Under the pieces are notes generated by a model. That model was given only the letters and a program-made list of their open reading frames with translations. It was not told the origin of the DNA and made no database searches. The position numbers and the translations under genes were made by a program. Positions 1 through 7,752 of a stretch of 29,203 nt of DNA are shown here, piece by piece. Within the stretch, counting starts at the first letter, position 1; each line of letters opens with the position of its first letter. The stretch is from Candidatus Helarchaeota archaeon (GTDB taxonomy: Archaea > Asgardarchaeota > Lokiarchaeia > Helarchaeales > HEL-GB-A). The stretch lies in the NCBI GenBank assembly GCA_013375405.1, contig JABXJU010000028.1, forward strand, positions 1 to 29,203, in the 5' to 3' direction.

Positions 1-209
1 CTCCCGCCGTGGGACCCCCTCTACCACCAGTGGCCGCAGGACCCCCTGCCGTGGGACCCCCTCGCCCTCCAACCCCAAGTTCAATCGCAGGGCCGCCCCG
101 CCCTACAGTTTCTACTGGCCCCGCAGGCGCACCAACAATCTCAGGGTTACGAGATGAGATGTTAAAGGAATTAAAACGACTGAAAAGCATCATGAAAGGC
201 GAAAAATAA
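1..209 (+). CDS. C-terminal end of a proline-rich protein, cut by the window edge
   Basis: The reading frame is open from the first bases of the window to a TAA at 207-209, so only the C-terminal part is visible and the real start lies outside. What remains is a low-complexity segment built on Ala-Gly-Pro-Pro and Val-Gly-Pro-Pro repeats of about 40 residues, followed by a short charged, probably helical tail (Leu-Arg-Asp-Glu-Met-Leu-Lys-Glu-Leu then a Lys-rich end). The GPP-coding stretch is GC-rich compared with the surrounding AT-rich DNA because proline and glycine codons are used. Such Pro-rich linkers ending in a short helix are common in Asgard zinc-ribbon and roadblock proteins, and two other genes here have similar linkers, but the domain that would name this protein is not in view. 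Confidence 0.7.
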   Translation, partial: PAVGPPLPPVAAGPPAVGPPRPPTPSSIAGPPRPTVSTGPAGAPTISGLRDEMLKELKRLKSIMKGEK

Positions 210-407
210 TAAAAAAATTGAAATAAAAATATAAATCTACCCTATTTTATTTTAGTTTAAATAAAATTTTATATTTTTTTAGCTTTAAAAAGAAAAATAA
301 AAATTGCATAACACAATCATTAAATATTTATTATACAATTGAGAATATCATTTGCTAAATTACTAAGGTGTAATGACTACTATTAATGAAATTGGAGATC
401 TGGTTTT

Positions 408-677
408 ATGCCAAAAATTGATAAGGAAGCTTTTATTAAACGAGTCTATGAGATAGTAAATGAAATGAAAATCCCTCTCATTGATGATCGTGTCTATAAT
501 AAATGTCTCATTGGAAAGGGAAGGGTTAGCGTAGAGGTATTGTTCAAATACGATGGTGATGAATCCGTCATCAAAGGATTTTTAGGTTTGGCTGATTATT
601 ACCATACCGTAGTTGTGCGGAAACAATATGCGTTTGTAATTCCACATAGTGCAATACTTTTTGAATTATCTGTTTAA
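408..677 (+). CDS. Small protein of unknown function, 89 aa
   Basis: The ATG at 408 is preceded by a GGAGAT Shine-Dalgarno at 393-398, about 9 bases upstream, which supports the start. The product looks like a compact soluble alpha/beta protein: a charged N-terminal helix (residues 5-20), then alternating hydrophobic strands near 34-48 and 65-88 around a Tyr-Asp-Gly-Asp-Glu loop. There are no membrane segments, no signal peptide and only one Cys. I do not recognise the family. It stands alone: the upstream gene ends at 209, and a run of nine T at 682-690 just after the stop probably ends its transcript. Confidence 0.65.
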   Translation: MPKIDKEAFIKRVYEIVNEMKIPLIDDRVYNKCLIGKGRVSVEVLFKYDGDESVIKGFLGLADYYHTVVVRKQYAFVIPHSAILFELSV

Positions 678-681
678 TTAC

Positions 682-690
682 TTTTTTTTT
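682..690 (+). terminator. Oligo-T terminator after the 89-aa gene
   Basis: Nine consecutive T start four bases after the stop codon at 677. T-rich tracts are the known intrinsic termination signal in archaea. No hairpin is needed and none is obvious. Confidence 0.4.
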
Positions 691-909
691 CTCTGCAAAA
701 TTTCCAAAAATTCTCCTCTACCGTTCACCTTTTTTCAGTTATCTCTAAATAACATTCTATTAATTTTAATATCTCAAGTTTATTTCAATCGTAAATAGTT
801 CTACTCAAATTTTAGTAACAATCTTTTTAATGCGAATAATCTTCGTAGAAAAAGAAGGTGAAAGAATCCTTTATTTTTCCTAAAAGATGAAGATATAAAA
901 AAAGCAAAA

Positions 910-1680
910 ATGGGATATAAAATGAGTTTAACTGGTGATAAGAAACTTCTGAGTACAAAAGCAATAGCTTTTGTTGCTATGATGGGTGCTTTAGGTTCAT
1001 TATTCGCAATACTATCCACATATTTTGTTATTGGTCCTAATACAGCTTTAGATTTCGCCCATATAGGCACATATATTGTAGCAATAGGAGGAGGCGCAAT
1101 TTTAGGAGCAATTACTGGGGCTATTGTTGGAATTGTCCCATCATTTCGATTTGCTAACCCAGCGCTAATTCCTGGCAAATTATTAACTGGCTTTACTGTT
1201 GGATTTTTGTATCATTCACTAAAAAAGATTGAATTTTTTAATAAAAATCGAAAAACAGAAACTCTAGCTATAGTTATTGCAGGCACAGTCGGATACATTC
1301 CTGAAATGATTTTTACAATCGTAGATTTGAAAATTATTGGATTAGATTTCATTCTACCTTTTGTGATTCCAAAGGCTTGGTTAGAAATTGGTATTATCAC
1401 AGCCCTTATGGTAATTATATTTAATTATCAAGTCATTAAAGACGCTATTTACAATTTAGTAGGAGATCGTACAAAAGTCGGAATAATGGAATATTTAGCT
1501 TCAGGAATAGTGTTTCTTGGGACATTTATCTTTACAATCATAGTAATAATTTTAACCGGATACTTCCCCGAACCTGCAAATAACGTTTTATTCACTTACG
1601 TAATGATTGTCTGTTTAATATTGATGATAATTTTAGTCGTCGTAAGTTTGTATCTCCATTATCGAAGGAAGGAATCATGA
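910..1680 (+). CDS. ECF-transporter-type substrate-binding (S component) membrane protein
   Basis: A strongly hydrophobic protein of 256 residues with about six membrane segments, roughly at residues 15-38, 50-73, 80-100, 113-135, 140-173, 193-217 and 225-250 (the third is marginal). The Gly/Ala-rich segment with Gly-Gly-Gly-Ala-Ile-Leu-Gly-Ala followed by a Pro-Ser and Asn-Pro-Ala loop resembles the S components of energy-coupling-factor transporters, which bind vitamins or metal ions and work with the EcfT and EcfA subunits. Substrate cannot be told from sequence. No EcfA or EcfT gene is near, so it would have to share a module encoded elsewhere, as group II ECF systems do. Starts at ATG 910 or ATG 922 are both possible; neither has a clear Shine-Dalgarno. 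Family assignment is from overall pattern, moderately sure. Confidence 0.65.
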   Translation: MGYKMSLTGDKKLLSTKAIAFVAMMGALGSLFAILSTYFVIGPNTALDFAHIGTYIVAIGGGAILGAITGAIVGIVPSFRFANPALIPGKLLTGFTVGFLYHSLKKIEFFNKNRKTETLAIVIAGTVGYIPEMIFTIVDLKIIGLDFILPFVIPKAWLEIGIITALMVIIFNYQVIKDAIYNLVGDRTKVGIMEYLASGIVFLGTFIFTIIVIILTGYFPEPANNVLFTYVMIVCLILMIILVVVSLYLHYRRKES

Positions 1681-1735
1681 TTTCTTTCTTTTTGCAAAAA
1701 ACATAAGATAAAAGAAAGTAAAAAAGACAAGCGTA

Positions 1736-1743
1736 TTTTTTTT
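1736..1743 (+). terminator. Oligo-T terminator after the ECF S-component gene
   Basis: Eight T in a row about 55 bases after the stop at 1680 and about 75 bases before the moaA start, consistent with an archaeal T-tract terminator separating the two genes. Confidence 0.3.
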
Positions 1744-1819
1744 AGAGACTTTCAGAATTGAAAAATTTATTTAACATTTCTTTTATTGTTATATTGAATT
1801 AGATTGTAGGCATGTTTAA

Positions 1820-2740
1820 ATGGTATTAGACAAGTTTAATCGACCGCTTACTGCGATTCGTATTTCAATTACTCAACGTTGCAATTTAAATTGTATTTAT
1901 TGCCATCGTGAGGGGGAAAGCGAAAATAACCAGCGAGAAATGACAGTAGATGAAATTATTGAGATCGTGCGGCTCTCCAATGAGTTCGGGATAACGAAAG
2001 TAAAATATACTGGAGGCGAACCACTCTTACGAGAGGATTTACCAGAAATAATTCATGAAACCAATAAGATCCCTTCCATTGAGGATGTTTCTATAGTAAC
2101 TAATGGAATTTTTCTCGAAAAATATGCTAAGAAGTTATGTAGTGGTGGCTTAAATAGAATTAATGTAAGTTTGGATACTTTAGATCCACAAAAATATGCG
2201 AAAATTACTGGGCAAAACAGTTCATTAATTGACCAAGTTAAAAAGGGTATTCTAGAAGCTCTAAAGTGTGGAATTGCGCCTATTAAATTAAATATGGTTT
2301 TATTAAAAGGAGTTAATAGAACTGAAGTTCCTGAGTTAATCACATTTGCAAAAGAAAATAGTCTTATTTTACAGTTGATTGAACTTGTACCTATGGACAG
2401 TTTAAGCGTTTTTGAACAATATCATATGGATTTAGATGATATCGAAGAATATCTAGAGGTCCAAATAAAAAATACGAAAATCCGAGATATGCAGAACCGA
2501 AAAAAATATTATTTGAAAAATGGGGCCGAAATCGAAATAGTAAAACCCTTTCACAATTCAAAATTTTGTGCAAATTGTCATCGCATTCGCATTACTAGTA
2601 CAGGTATGATTAAACCGTGTCTAATGCGAAACGATAATCTGATTGATATCTTAACTCCAATTCAAAATGGTAGGTCAAATAAAGAATTATACAAATTATT
2701 TCAGCAGGCTATCGAACGTAGAGAACCTTTCTGTAAGTGA
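1820..2740 (+). CDS. moaA: GTP 3',8-cyclase MoaA (molybdopterin synthesis, first step)
   Basis: A radical SAM enzyme that converts GTP to the cyclic intermediate of molybdenum/tungsten cofactor synthesis together with MoaC. The N-terminal cluster motif CxxxCxxC is at Cys21, Cys25 and Cys28, followed by the SAM-binding TGGEPL at 64-69. The second cluster characteristic of MoaA is present as Cys250, Cys253 and Cys267 (CxxC, 13 residues, C) in the block reading CANCHRIRIT, so both clusters are complete. Its 306 residues match the shorter archaeal MoaA proteins. The bacterial C-terminal Gly-Gly is not present, the protein ending in Phe-Cys-Lys. It is a lone gene: no other mo-cofactor gene is adjacent, although an E1-like enzyme at 6874-7611 could adenylate a MoaD-type sulfur carrier. 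It converges on the roadblock-like gene with only 4 bases between the two stops. Confidence 0.93.
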   Translation: MVLDKFNRPLTAIRISITQRCNLNCIYCHREGESENNQREMTVDEIIEIVRLSNEFGITKVKYTGGEPLLREDLPEIIHETNKIPSIEDVSIVTNGIFLEKYAKKLCSGGLNRINVSLDTLDPQKYAKITGQNSSLIDQVKKGILEALKCGIAPIKLNMVLLKGVNRTEVPELITFAKENSLILQLIELVPMDSLSVFEQYHMDLDDIEEYLEVQIKNTKIRDMQNRKKYYLKNGAEIEIVKPFHNSKFCANCHRIRITSTGMIKPCLMRNDNLIDILTPIQNGRSNKELYKLFQQAIERREPFCK

Positions 2741-2744
2741 AAGA

Positions 2745-3959
2745 TTAGTCAGTTAAAGCTTTTAATTTTGTATTAATTAGATTCTTTGCATCTTCCCATT
2801 TCCTCAATTCACTTTGAATGCGAGGATGTTGAATTCCCTTAGTATTGACATTTAACCATTTACTAAAGTCAGAATCATAGCTTTCTATTGATTTCCGGAT
2901 TTCTAGTGCCCGCGATGAGATTAATTCCATTAAATCACCAAGCATGCTCATATAGTAATTGATAGATTCTTCGATATTTTTTCCCATTTCAGCAAGGATC
3001 GCTTGAATTCGCTTATCATCTTCAGCAGCTACGGGAACAGTAACTGCTTTCCTTTCACTTGGGTAAATTTGGCGGACAAGATTCTCAACAGTTCCCATGA
3101 AATATTGCATTTGCTCATCCCCATATTCCTTTGAAATTGCCGAAATCATATTATTGATTTCGGTGAGAACAGGAATAAAGCCATCTCTCAATTCAAAAAG
3201 TGATTGAAACACCAACGGTTCAATTCCTTCTAATAGACCCGCATGACATGTTAAAATCCCTTTATTTTGATTCGTGAAAACAGCTGAAAAAACGGGAGTG
3301 CCAAGTGCTGCGTTTTCTCCTTTTTCTTTTGCAACTGCATCTAAGGATAACAGGGTTCCTCCAAATTCTTCTGAGCCAATGTCGATCGACTGGCTTGAAT
3401 CAAATCCAATAGGTAATCCAAGTTCATTCGTAATACAATTAGCAAGAAATAATGGATTACTTATAGATAAAACTCCTTGTACTACATCCCCTCCTTGAAT
3501 TTGAAATGGGTGTGATGGCGTGATGGTACCTGAAAACACGACTGATAAAATTTGATGGATTCCTTGTATAACCGAGAAATCATAGCCTTCTAGCCCCAGC
3601 TCCGAAACCCATATATTAATTAAATCATTTAAACATGTTTTAATTAATTGTGAATCAAGAATCCACTTTATTTTGTGTTCTATTACAAGTACAAGATATC
3701 CTAATCCGATATCAATTCCAATAATTGATTTATCTGAAAAAACAGAAATATGTATTACGCTTTTGCCTAGTGAAAGAAACTCACAAACATCTTCTGCTGC
3801 TCTAAAGATTGAGGATTCCAATGCTCCAATTCCTTCAATAGGTTTAATCCGAAGCACCTTACTAATTACTAACCCAACTTTATCACAGATTAATACCTGT
3901 TTAATACTTTGAGAACTTCTCAAAATTTTTGCTAATATCGTTTCAGGGTTTGCAGCCAA
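2745..3959 (-). CDS. Roadblock/LC7-like domain protein with helical C-terminus
   Basis: The 404-residue protein starts with about 110 residues that follow the roadblock/LC7 pattern: an N-terminal helix, a strand with 'LICDKVGLVIS', a helix rich in small residues (Ser-Ser-Ile-Phe-Arg-Ala-Ala-Glu-Asp), and two strands ending in 'YLVLVI'. The middle (about 150-290) is alpha/beta with no motif I can name, possibly a second divergent roadblock-like fold. The C-terminal 110 residues are charged and helical, possibly coiled coil. Roadblock proteins in Asgard archaea and bacteria such as MglB act with small Ras-like GTPases, but no GTPase of that type is adjacent. The start is the TTG at 3959, preceded by a GGAGATGGT Shine-Dalgarno; no ATG fits. 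It stands alone and faces moaA tail to tail. Roadblock assignment is moderately sure. Confidence 0.6.
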   Translation of the reverse strand: MAANPETILAKILRSSQSIKQVLICDKVGLVISKVLRIKPIEGIGALESSIFRAAEDVCEFLSLGKSVIHISVFSDKSIIGIDIGLGYLVLVIEHKIKWILDSQLIKTCLNDLINIWVSELGLEGYDFSVIQGIHQILSVVFSGTITPSHPFQIQGGDVVQGVLSISNPLFLANCITNELGLPIGFDSSQSIDIGSEEFGGTLLSLDAVAKEKGENAALGTPVFSAVFTNQNKGILTCHAGLLEGIEPLVFQSLFELRDGFIPVLTEINNMISAISKEYGDEQMQYFMGTVENLVRQIYPSERKAVTVPVAAEDDKRIQAILAEMGKNIEESINYYMSMLGDLMELISSRALEIRKSIESYDSDFSKWLNVNTKGIQHPRIQSELRKWEDAKNLINTKLKALTD

Positions 3960-4374
3960 CTTACCATCTCCATCATATTGTAAAAAACTCTGTTAGTAGA
4001 AATTCAGCAGCCTTAATTACCACACTTATTTTCATATTTAAAAATTTTATATTGATATTTAAATTTAAATTCACTTGCCTTACTAAAAAACCAAACTTAA
4101 AACAATAATCACTACCAGTAAATTAATGGGTTTAATTTGTTCTGTTTACCAAATAATTGCTAGAATAATAATAATTTGAACTATTTTCTTGAATTTAATT
4201 ACCCCTCTATTCTCATTTTTCCTCTTTCACTAAAATATCCTTCTTTCACTAAGATTTAAATAGAAACAAACGACATATATCTATAAATTGAGTTTGATAA
4301 AAACGTTGCATTTTAAGTATTATGAACTATATCAATTAATTGAAACTATTTGTTTTTAAGGAGATTAAGAGAGT
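3960..4374. other. AT-rich intergenic region between two divergent genes
   Basis: About 415 bases between the divergent starts at 3959 and 4375. The only elements I can point to are the Shine-Dalgarno AAGGAG at 4359-4364 for the downstream gene and a TATATCTATAAA stretch at 4275-4287 that could be a TATA element for the plus strand, although it lies rather far (about 90 bases) from the start codon. I see no ORF, tRNA or strong hairpin. Confidence 0.5.
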
Positions 4375-5070
4375 ATGGATCCCATTGAAGGCGAATTCAT
4401 CTGTAGAAAATGTCAAAAACAATTAAGTATTGGCAAAATTATGGTTAGTAAGAAGGGTTTTGCATTATTTGAGGTTCAATGTTCAAATAAACATGCCGGA
4501 AAACGTAAATTTAATATGCAACAGCAAAATGAATGGATGCCCTCAGTAATTAAACATCTCTACGAGTGTCCTAAATGTGGCTTCAATTTAACTGACATCC
4601 GTCAAAGGACCGAAGGTGATAAAACTTTACTTCTACTAAATTGCCCCACTCATGGTAAAATAAAAAAGGTAGTTTCTACTTCTTTCTGGTATTCGATGGA
4701 TGCCTTAAGAAAGCAATTATCTGCTAGGCCAGCTTATCCTCCTGCATATCCTGGGCCATATCCTCCACAACAATACCCTCCTGGTCAATACCCTCCCACT
4801 TATCCACAACAACCATCCGGACCATATTCCACTCAAAAACCTAACACATTCACCCAACCTCCTGCTTCCGCCTCCCCCGAAACTATTACACCACCACAAA
4901 TTGGTGGTGTTCCACAAACTCCAACACCTGGTTCTCCTAGTTCACCAATTGACACTCAAATTTCCCCTACTGGCAGTAATATTGACGCAGGTGATTTTTG
5001 CCCAGCTTGTGGGGAAGAAATTACCCCCGGCGCAAAATTCTGTACTAATTGTGGAACTGAAATAGATTAA
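4375..5070 (+). CDS. Zinc-ribbon protein with Pro/Tyr-rich linker
   Basis: The 231-residue protein has three parts. Residues 1-110 hold treble-clef/zinc-ribbon-like pairs: Cys10-x-x-Cys13, a Cys-Ser-Asn-Lys-His site near 36-40, then CPKC near 65-68 paired with Cys-Pro-Thr-His near 90-93. Residues 115-200 are a low-complexity linker with repeated Pro-Pro-Gln-Gln-Tyr and Tyr-Pro-Pro units. The C-terminus is a standard double-CxxC zinc ribbon with Cys209, Cys212, Cys223 and Cys226. No enzyme motif is present, so it is likely an adaptor that binds protein or nucleic acid; function is unknown. Start is ATG 4375 with AAGGAG 11 bases upstream. It is monocistronic, with about 180 bases to proC. Confidence 0.85.
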   Translation: MDPIEGEFICRKCQKQLSIGKIMVSKKGFALFEVQCSNKHAGKRKFNMQQQNEWMPSVIKHLYECPKCGFNLTDIRQRTEGDKTLLLLNCPTHGKIKKVVSTSFWYSMDALRKQLSARPAYPPAYPGPYPPQQYPPGQYPPTYPQQPSGPYSTQKPNTFTQPPASASPETITPPQIGGVPQTPTPGSPSSPIDTQISPTGSNIDAGDFCPACGEEITPGAKFCTNCGTEID

Positions 5071-5247
5071 TTTCATTTTTCTATTTCCCTTTTCTCTCAG
5101 TCTTCTTTTAAAGTCTAGCCTCTCTTCTCTAGCAGAAATTATTGAAACTACCCTAGTTAAAATTTGTATAATTTTTTATACCTCCGAACTTATGGAAAAG
5201 AATAATTATACGTGGTTTTTATTTAATGAAATTTCTTAGTGATTTAA

Positions 5248-6075
5248 ATGGATATCCAAAACAAGAATATAGGTGTAATTGGAACCGGAAATATGGGTGA
5301 ATCTATAATACGAGGTTTAATTCAATTTGCAAAACTAAATCCCACTAATGTTCATGCAGCTGACATCGATGAAAAAAAATTGAACGCTATAAAAGACCAG
5401 TATAAGATTAAAACTTATTCTAATAACAAGAACCTGCTAAACGAGGTGGATATCGTTCTTATTGCTGTAAAACCTCAACAAATCGAAGAAGTACTTCACG
5501 AAATTTCCACGCAAGATAAAAAATATATTCTTATAATTTCAGTTGCAGCTGGAATAAAAACCTCTTTAATTGAAAAATCAATTGGGAAAGAAATTTCAGT
5601 TATTAGAGTTATGCCAAATATTTGCGCCACAGTAAATGCTGCAGTTTCTGCATTATGTAAAGGAAAACACGCAACTGATGAATCTTTTCATCTTGCAACA
5701 ACGATATTTAAATCGATTGGGCAAGTCGTAGAAGTAAAAGAAGAGTTAATGGATGTAGTAACAGGATTGAGTGGGTCTGGACCTGCCTATATATTCCTAG
5801 CGATTGAAGCGCTTAGCGATGCTGGAGTGGAGCTTGGACTAACAAGAGATATTTCAACCATTTTAGCCGTTCAAACTACTCTAGGTGCTGCTAAAATGAT
5901 CTTAGATACAGGTGACCATCCTAGCGTTTTGAGAGATAAGGTAACCTCTCCAGGAGGAACTACCATCCGAGGACTTGCCGTTTTGGAAGAACAAAATTTT
6001 CGTGCTGCACTTATAGACGCTGTTAAAGCGGCAACTGAGAGATCGAGAGAATTAAGTAGTCAAAAGAAAAGTTAA
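5248..6075 (+). CDS. proC: Pyrroline-5-carboxylate reductase ProC
   Basis: It reduces 1-pyrroline-5-carboxylate to L-proline with NAD(P)H, the last step of proline synthesis. The Rossmann motif GVIGTGNMG is at residues 9-17 and 'AVKPQQ' follows the second half of the fold. The C-terminal domain has the family signature: 'VMPNICATV', then 'GLSGSGPAYIF' and the substrate loop 'TSPGGTTIRGL'. At 275 residues it has the usual full length. Start is ATG 5248 behind a short GTGAT. The GPN GTPase begins 16 bases after its stop, so the two are probably co-transcribed. Confidence 0.95.
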   Translation: MDIQNKNIGVIGTGNMGESIIRGLIQFAKLNPTNVHAADIDEKKLNAIKDQYKIKTYSNNKNLLNEVDIVLIAVKPQQIEEVLHEISTQDKKYILIISVAAGIKTSLIEKSIGKEISVIRVMPNICATVNAAVSALCKGKHATDESFHLATTIFKSIGQVVEVKEELMDVVTGLSGSGPAYIFLAIEALSDAGVELGLTRDISTILAVQTTLGAAKMILDTGDHPSVLRDKVTSPGGTTIRGLAVLEEQNFRAALIDAVKAATERSRELSSQKKS

Positions 6076-6091
6076 TTTATAAAGGGATAAT

Positions 6092-6850
6092 ATGAATATC
6101 ATCTTTCTAGGGACAGCAGGCAGCGGAAAAACAACTCTATGCAATGTTTATGGGCAATGGTTGAAACAAAATCGCCATGAATCGGTTCGTTTCGTAAATT
6201 TGGATGCAGGTGTAGAATATATTCCATTCTCTCCAGATTTAGATATTCGAAATTATTTTACTATTAGTGAAATTATGAAAAAAGATAAATTAGGTCCAAA
6301 TGGAGCAATGCTTAGAGCAAATGAATTGCTATTAGAGCAAAAAGATTTAGTAATTAACAAAATTAACTCTTTTAATTCTGACTTTATTTTAATTGATACC
6401 CCTGGCCAGTTGGAAGCTTTTGTTTTTAAAGAAGCAGGCCCTCTTTTTCTTCAACAACTAAAAATTAAATCTCCAACTATAGCGATTTTTATCTTAGATG
6501 CCGAATTAACCCGATCTGCCTCGAATTTGATCGTTGGTTTACTTTTGGCCATTGCAGTCCAAATCCAACTGGGGATCGAGATGGTTTATATTCTCCATAA
6601 AGCGGATTTACTTTCTAAGGATTCAAAAATCATTAAAATGATTCAAGATCCCCAATATCTCAAGGACCGTGTCCTCTCTGAGCAATTAGGCTCCATTACT
6701 GAGCTTGCATTAATAGCACATCAAGCTGTAGTAGAATTAACTCCTTCGATGCGGGTAATTTCAACTTCAGCTATTGATCCGCCTTTTGGATTAGAAGAGA
6801 TGCACGATTTAATACATGAAAGGTTTTGTGCATGTGGTGATTTGACTTAA
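6092..6850 (+). CDS. GPN-loop GTPase (GPN1/XAB1 family)
   Basis: A homodimeric GTPase of the SIMIBI class; eukaryotic relatives assemble and import RNA polymerase II, while the archaeal role is less clear. The P-loop is GTAGSGKTT at residues 7-15, the diagnostic Gly-Pro-Asn loop is at 68-70, and the Walker B/switch II motif is DTPGQLEAF from Asp102. The guanine-specificity motif appears as His-Lys-Ala-Asp rather than Asn-Lys-x-Asp, a change to check since the Asn normally contacts the base. Its 252 residues match archaeal homologues. The start has GGGAT five bases upstream. It follows proC by 16 bases and converges on the E1-like gene. Confidence 0.93.
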   Translation: MNIIFLGTAGSGKTTLCNVYGQWLKQNRHESVRFVNLDAGVEYIPFSPDLDIRNYFTISEIMKKDKLGPNGAMLRANELLLEQKDLVINKINSFNSDFILIDTPGQLEAFVFKEAGPLFLQQLKIKSPTIAIFILDAELTRSASNLIVGLLLAIAVQIQLGIEMVYILHKADLLSKDSKIIKMIQDPQYLKDRVLSEQLGSITELALIAHQAVVELTPSMRVISTSAIDPPFGLEEMHDLIHERFCACGDLT

Positions 6851-6873
6851 AAAAGTGTGAGTTTTCTAACGTT

Positions 6874-7611
6874 TCAACTACACACAGGACATTTCGGGTT
6901 TCGTTTAACTTCGATTATGTCAAAATTCATATTTTGCCCGTCAATAATCAATAGACGTCCAATTAAAGGCTTCCCAATTCCAGTAATGAGCTTGACAACT
7001 TCTGTAATTTCGACCGATGCCATAATTCCTACGGCCGCACCTACCACTGGAATGGTTTTCATTTCTTGTGGCTCTTTTGGATAAAAGCATTGGAGACATG
7101 GCCCCTTGTTTGGCACGATAGTTAAAACTCGCCCTTCAAACGCGTAGCACGCAGCGTGGACATATGACTTTTCAAGCTTTACACATGTACGATTCAAAAG
7201 AAATCGAGTTTGAAAGTTATCTAGGCAATCCAGTACTATATTGCAATCTTTTATAATGTCCTCTATGTTATCTTCAGTAAGTTTAACTGGATAAGGCTCA
7301 ATTTCAACTTCGGGATTCAAAGAGGACAATTTTTCTTTAGCCGATTCCACTTTCTTTCTTGAAACATCTGGAGTAGAATGTACGACCTGCCTATTTAAAT
7401 TACTCAGATCAACGACGTCATGATCTATGATCTTTATTTTGCCAAAACCTACGGCTGTGGCATAAATTGAAGTAAGGCTTCCTAATCCCCCCATTCCCAC
7501 AATTGCAATGGTTGATTGTTTCAATTTAATTTGCGCTGCCTCGCCCCAATTTTTAATAACGAGTTGGCGAGTATATCGCTCTTTTTCGGCATCGGTCAGC
7601 TTGTCTTTCAC
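6874..7611 (-). CDS. E1-like ThiF/MoeB/HesA family adenylyltransferase
   Basis: It belongs to the enzymes that adenylate the C-terminal Gly-Gly of ubiquitin-like sulfur carriers (ThiS, MoaD, SAMP/Urm1). From the GTG at 7611 the protein has 245 residues: the Arg finger region ERYTRQ (11-16), the nucleotide loop GMGGLG (39-44), the D-x-x-N-x-x-R-Q motif (Asp68 to Gln75) and a zinc site from CLQC plus the C-terminal CPVC. The position of the Cys found in many MoeB/ThiF proteins (before 'AGVLGV') is Met here. The frame stays open upstream to 7758, but that extra part overlaps thiI and lacks family similarity, so I chose GTG 7611 (a TTG at 7614 is also possible). It diverges from thiI, which suggests a shared role in sulfur transfer to tRNA, thiamine or molybdopterin. 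Confidence 0.88.
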   Translation of the reverse strand: MKDKLTDAEKERYTRQLVIKNWGEAAQIKLKQSTIAIVGMGGLGSLTSIYATAVGFGKIKIIDHDVVDLSNLNRQVVHSTPDVSRKKVESAKEKLSSLNPEVEIEPYPVKLTEDNIEDIIKDCNIVLDCLDNFQTRFLLNRTCVKLEKSYVHAACYAFEGRVLTIVPNKGPCLQCFYPKEPQEMKTIPVVGAAVGIMASVEITEVVKLITGIGKPLIGRLLIIDGQNMNFDIIEVKRNPKCPVCS

Positions 7612-7752
7612 CAATTTTTGCCACAACCTAAATATTTTAGTGCTTTGCTTATGAAATTCTAATAATGAATTTATTCTATATAAAACAGCATATAATAAAA
7701 TTCTATTGCAATGAATTTCAAATTTATTAAGCCCAAAAGGAGTAATTTCTGG

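Noticed and set aside
801..1178. Minus-strand ORF of 125 codons opposite the ECF S-component gene
   Set aside because: It is antisense to a clear membrane protein gene and its composition follows from the complementary codons; no Shine-Dalgarno or family similarity.
6857..7084. Plus-strand ORF of 75 codons after the GPN gene
   Set aside because: It lies antisense to the C-terminal part of the E1-like enzyme, whose motifs are intact.
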